This document shows, in pieces, positions 60,808-64,000 of a DNA stretch of 64,000 nt. A program made the position numbers and the translations under genes. Positions within the stretch are counted from its first letter, which is position 1. Every line of letters begins with the position of its first letter. The stretch comes from Kordia aestuariivivens. GTDB lineage: Bacteria; Bacteroidota; Bacteroidia; Flavobacteriales; Flavobacteriaceae. The stretch is taken from contig NZ_JACGWS010000014.1 in assembly GCF_014397005.1 (NCBI RefSeq), positions 1 through 64,000 of the forward strand. The letters are read 5' to 3'. A model generated the notes under the pieces. That model saw only the letters and a program-made list of their open reading frames with translations, did not search any database and had not been told where the DNA came from.

Positions 60808-63800
60808 TTAAAAATTAAAATCGATATCTATTATTTTTTCTTTTTCAAAGTCTAAATCAATATTTATATCTTTTATCAAAACATCCGGATTCTCTACTAC
60901 TTCTTTTAATAGTATTTCAAGTTTCAGTACTAAAAGTGCTATCGTTTCCGAATTATATTTTTCCGTATCATAATAGATTGAACCGTGAAAAAAGTTTTCA
61001 TTTACTGAAAAATCTATTAATAGTGGTAATCTGTTATATTTTGCATCAATAGGATATCTGCGAACCGTTACTGTTTCTGATAAGTATATATTGTCGTAAT
61101 CATAGGTTTGGTTTTGCAAAACAATAATGGCTTCTAGTCGCAATTCGTTCATGATAGTTTGCGACATATCTTGATGCTCATCTATGACTAATATATTGTC
61201 GTGAGTTTCTCTTAGAAGCTCTGAAAAAGATTGATTTTCATTTATTTTTGTTCTTAACGGAAGTGTTTTTACAAACATTCCTATATGGTCATTGAGTTCA
61301 GAAAAAACCCTGCCAGAATTTATTGTTCCAACACATATATCTGTATGTTCATATAGCTTATGTAGTAGTACATTAAATGCTACAACAAGTAGTGAGTGCA
61401 ATGATACTTTTTGCTTTAACACCAGTTTATTTAAAGGTTCTAGCAAATTTAAGTTCCAATCAAAAAGATAAAATGAACCCGTGTATTCTTTATTTGAATA
61501 TTCTTTGTCATAAGGAATTAGGTTATTCCATGAGTAATCCGCTAAATAATTGCTCCAATATTGGCTATTTCGTTCTTCATTATTCGCTTGAACCGTGTTT
61601 TGCCAGGCTACAAAGTCTTTAAATTGGAAGTTTAACTTTTCTTCGTGTACATTTTTTTTATCAAATGCAGCTTTATAATACTGTGCAATTTCTTTGATTA
61701 ATACTTCTAAAGACCATCCATCCATAATAAGATGATGTGCAGCAAAAACTAAGGTTTCTTTTCCTTCTTCATCTTTAAATAATCCTACTTTGAATAGTAA
61801 TTCGTTCTCTAAATCAAATTCACTATTCACATATTCTCTTAGTTTATTTTTTGAAGCAGCAACAGACGTTTCAAATTCATCTATTTTGAAAGCGACATCT
61901 TGAATATCCAATACTTTTTGGCAGGCAACTCCATTGACTTCTATAAAGTTTGTTCTTAATATTTCAAACTTATTGATTGTTTTTAAAAAAGCATAATGCA
62001 AGGTTTCTTTGTCTATTTTCCCTTCTATTGCATACGCTGCAAACATATTGTAGGCTATTGATTTTTCGGGAGCTAAGGATGCAATCCAAATAGCATACTG
62101 AGGGCTCGTTATTGGGTAATAAGGTTTCTTCTCTTGTACAACTATTTTTCGATGGCTTTTTTGCGTATTTGTAGTAAGATACCTTGCTACTTCTTGAAGC
62201 GTTGGTTTATCAAAGATTGTTTTTAATGATAATGTATTTTGAAACTCCTTTTCTATTTTATTTATAAGTTTTACTGCATTTAAAGAATGCCCGCCTAGTT
62301 CAAAGAAATTTTCATTTAAGCCAATATTACGTTCTAATTTTAGAACGTCTTCATAGATTTTTGACAACCGTATTTCTAAATTAGACGAAGGCTGAATGAA
62401 TAGTTCTGCATCATACGATTTCTCATTAAGTTTTTGTGTGGATAGTGCTTTTCTATCTACTTTTTTGTTAGGTGTTAAAGGAAATTCATCCACCAAAGTA
62501 ATGGCATACGGAATCATGTACTTCGGGAGTTGACTCGATAGAGTATTAAGTACTTCTTTAGAATTAAATTCTTCATTTTCTTTTTGAACATAAGCGACTA
62601 GAAATGCTTCTTGATCACCCCTTTTCTTAGCCACTACTACCGAAGATTTTACAGTTTCTATGGCGTTAAGTTTTGTTTCAATATCTCCTAGTTCAATTCG
62701 ATAGCCTCTTATTTTTACTTGATTGTCGTTTCTCCCTAAAAAAATGATTTCTTTTTCTTCATTCCATTTTCCTAAATCGCCCGTGTTATAGATTATTTCT
62801 CCTTTATTGAATGGATTTTTAATGAAACGCTCTTGCGTCATTTCTAAATTCCTGTAATAGCCTTTTGCCAAGCCTTTTCCTCCTATGTAAATGATTCCCG
62901 GAGCATATTTAGGAACAAGTGACAACTCATTGTCAAGAATGTATATTTGAGTATTTTGAATGGGAGTTCCTATGTTTGACGATTGCTCTGCTTCCACTAC
63001 TCGTTTGCATGTAGACCAAATAGTCGTTTCTGTGGGCCCATACATATTCCAGACTTCGCTACAAGTTTTGATTAGTTTATCGGCTAATGTTTCACTTAGT
63101 AAATCGCCTCCACAGAGTATTTTTAATGTTTTATTTCCAGTCCAGCCTGCATTGAAAAGCATTTGGTAAAAACTTGGTGTAGCTTGCATTACAGTAGGCT
63201 GAACGCTGTTTATGGTTCGGATTACCTCAAACGGGTTTTCTAAAACATCATCGGTAACAATGTACGTTGTTCCTCCACAAATTAATGGTACGAAAAATTC
63301 AAGAATAGAAATGTCAAATGATTGTGTTGTCACAGATAATAATACATCTTCTTTATAAATTCCGGGAGATTTTTGCATTCCTATTAAAAAGTTTAATAAG
63401 GCATTGTGATTTATTTCTACACCTTTAGGATTGCCCGTAGAACCTGAAGTGTAAATGATGTACGCCGAATTATCTCCTTCAATTGCTACATTTGTTTGGT
63501 GCATTTCTGTATCATTCACAAATAAATCATCAAGAATACTATTGCTTTTACCTAAATAAGTAGCATGCGTTTTATCTGAGATGATGAGAGGTACTTTACT
63601 GTGTTCTACAATATGATTAAGCCTGTTTACAGGAAATTTTGGATCCAATGGAATATAAGGCCTCCCAGATTTCATAATTGCCAGGATTCCAATGATTAGT
63701 TTGGCAGAACGAGGCATTAACATAGCTACTGGTTCTCCAACACCGATCCCAGTTTTTAATATGTGTTGCATTGCACTATTAGAAAGTGCCTCTACTTCTT

Positions 63801-64000
63801 TATAGGTGTACGTATGTTCTTTATCTTTTAGTGCAATTGCATTTGGAGTCTTTTTTGCCTGTTTTTCAATATAACTTAGAACCGTTTCTTTTTCAGAATA
63901 CTGAAAGGCTGTGTTATTGAAATCGTATAAAAGTTCTTGCTTTTCTTGCGTTTTTATATAATGGTATTCACATAGTTTACGATTAGGCTCTTTTATGATT
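60808..64000 (-). CDS. Nonribosomal peptide synthetase, 5' part beyond the window
   Basis: The frame is open to the right edge, so at least 1064 residues are encoded here. Near 63900 it reads LLYDFNNTAFQYSEKE, the end of a condensation domain or its linker. An adenylation domain follows (YIIYTSGSTGNPKGVEI, NMYGPTETTIWS, NTGDLGKW, QVKIRGYRIELGDIE, PNKKVDR), then a carrier domain (FFELGGHSLNAV, Ser for phosphopantetheine). Last is a condensation domain with the active HHLIMDGWS. It ends there with no thioesterase or reductase. The substrate of the adenylation domain was not deduced. It heads a run with the hydrolase, ATP-grasp-like and transferase genes. Confidence 0.95.
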   Translation of the reverse strand, partial: IIKEPNRKLCEYHYIKTQEKQELLYDFNNTAFQYSEKETVLSYIEKQAKKTPNAIALKDKEHTYTYKEVEALSNSAMQHILKTGIGVGEPVAMLMPRSAKLIIGILAIMKSGRPYIPLDPKFPVNRLNHIVEHSKVPLIISDKTHATYLGKSNSILDDLFVNDTEMHQTNVAIEGDNSAYIIYTSGSTGNPKGVEINHNALLNFLIGMQKSPGIYKEDVLLSVTTQSFDISILEFFVPLICGGTTYIVTDDVLENPFEVIRTINSVQPTVMQATPSFYQMLFNAGWTGNKTLKILCGGDLLSETLADKLIKTCSEVWNMYGPTETTIWSTCKRVVEAEQSSNIGTPIQNTQIYILDNELSLVPKYAPGIIYIGGKGLAKGYYRNLEMTQERFIKNPFNKGEIIYNTGDLGKWNEEKEIIFLGRNDNQVKIRGYRIELGDIETKLNAIETVKSSVVVAKKRGDQEAFLVAYVQKENEEFNSKEVLNTLSSQLPKYMIPYAITLVDEFPLTPNKKVDRKALSTQKLNEKSYDAELFIQPSSNLEIRLSKIYEDVLKLERNIGLNENFFELGGHSLNAVKLINKIEKEFQNTLSLKTIFDKPTLQEVARYLTTNTQKSHRKIVVQEKKPYYPITSPQYAIWIASLAPEKSIAYNMFAAYAIEGKIDKETLHYAFLKTINKFEILRTNFIEVNGVACQKVLDIQDVAFKIDEFETSVAASKNKLREYVNSEFDLENELLFKVGLFKDEEGKETLVFAAHHLIMDGWSLEVLIKEIAQYYKAAFDKKNVHEEKLNFQFKDFVAWQNTVQANNEERNSQYWSNYLADYSWNNLIPYDKEYSNKEYTGSFYLFDWNLNLLEPLNKLVLKQKVSLHSLLVVAFNVLLHKLYEHTDICVGTINSGRVFSELNDHIGMFVKTLPLRTKINENQSFSELLRETHDNILVIDEHQDMSQTIMNELRLEAIIVLQNQTYDYDNIYLSETVTVRRYPIDAKYNRLPLLIDFSVNENFFHGSIYYDTEKYNSETIALLVLKLEILLKEVVENPDVLIKDINIDLDFEKEKIIDIDFNF

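Noticed and set aside
60808-63771. NRPS gene starting at the ATG at 63771
   Set aside because: The frame continues open upstream to the window edge and encodes the linker and the first part of the adenylation domain, so this ATG is internal.

Overview
The window is about 64 kb of AT-rich chromosome from a member of the Flavobacteriaceae (Bacteroidetes). The pointers are TAnnTTTG-type -7 promoter boxes with hardly any Shine-Dalgarno sequences, a type IX secretion C-terminal domain, a TonB-dependent receptor, DUF4252 proteins under an ECF sigma factor, LytTR regulators and GG-leader peptide precursors. A Kordia-like marine organism would fit, but I cannot prove the genus from sequence alone. 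I see no tRNA, rRNA, insertion sequence, prophage or CRISPR array.

Layout. 0-14 kb is mostly housekeeping: the rpsF-rpsR-rplI ribosomal operon, a LytTR response regulator, priA, small secreted proteins, a chalcone-isomerase-like protein, a YihY membrane protein with nadC, the rlmH-rdgB-lipoprotein operon, and a DEAD-box RNA helicase with a structured leader. 14-28 kb holds an alpha-amylase lipoprotein, trmH, a sirtuin, a haem-binding domain protein, purB, an ECF sigma/anti-sigma/DUF4252 operon and an S41 protease. 28-35 kb holds a GH64-like protein and a vitamin B12 uptake locus: a cobalamin riboswitch and TonB receptor on the minus strand, diverging from a binding protein, permease and ATPase on the plus strand. 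35-39 kb holds a peptide precursor, a membrane-bound LytTR sensor-regulator and three copies of a candidate small-RNA gene. 39-51 kb mixes an acetyltransferase, rmuC, two more peptide precursors, a VIT/VWA protein with a possible caspase-fold partner, a HEAT-repeat protein, a thioesterase, a T9SS mini-protein and a lipase. 51-55 kb holds a MoxR ATPase/VWA pair and an EthD-like protein. 55-64 kb is a minus-strand nonribosomal peptide operon that runs off the right edge: NRPS (A-T-C visible), a secreted S33 hydrolase with a membrane tail, a tandem-duplicated ATP-grasp-like protein and a phosphopantetheinyl transferase.

Most interesting. (1) Three near-identical loci (35.0, 35.2 and 39.0 kb) each pair a sigma-54-like -24/-12 element with a terminator hairpin whose arms covary around a constant AAGC loop, and each carries a conserved 11-12-codon mini-ORF. 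They look like a small-RNA or micropeptide family. (2) The NRPS operon contains an unusual double ATP-grasp-like protein and no thioesterase. (3) Four lanthipeptide-like precursors with GG leaders lie scattered with no modification enzyme beside them. (4) Several dispersed non-coding repeats sit in gene-proximal positions: a 41-bp element always upstream of plus-strand genes, a shared terminator hairpin, and an 18-bp inverted repeat at two promoters.
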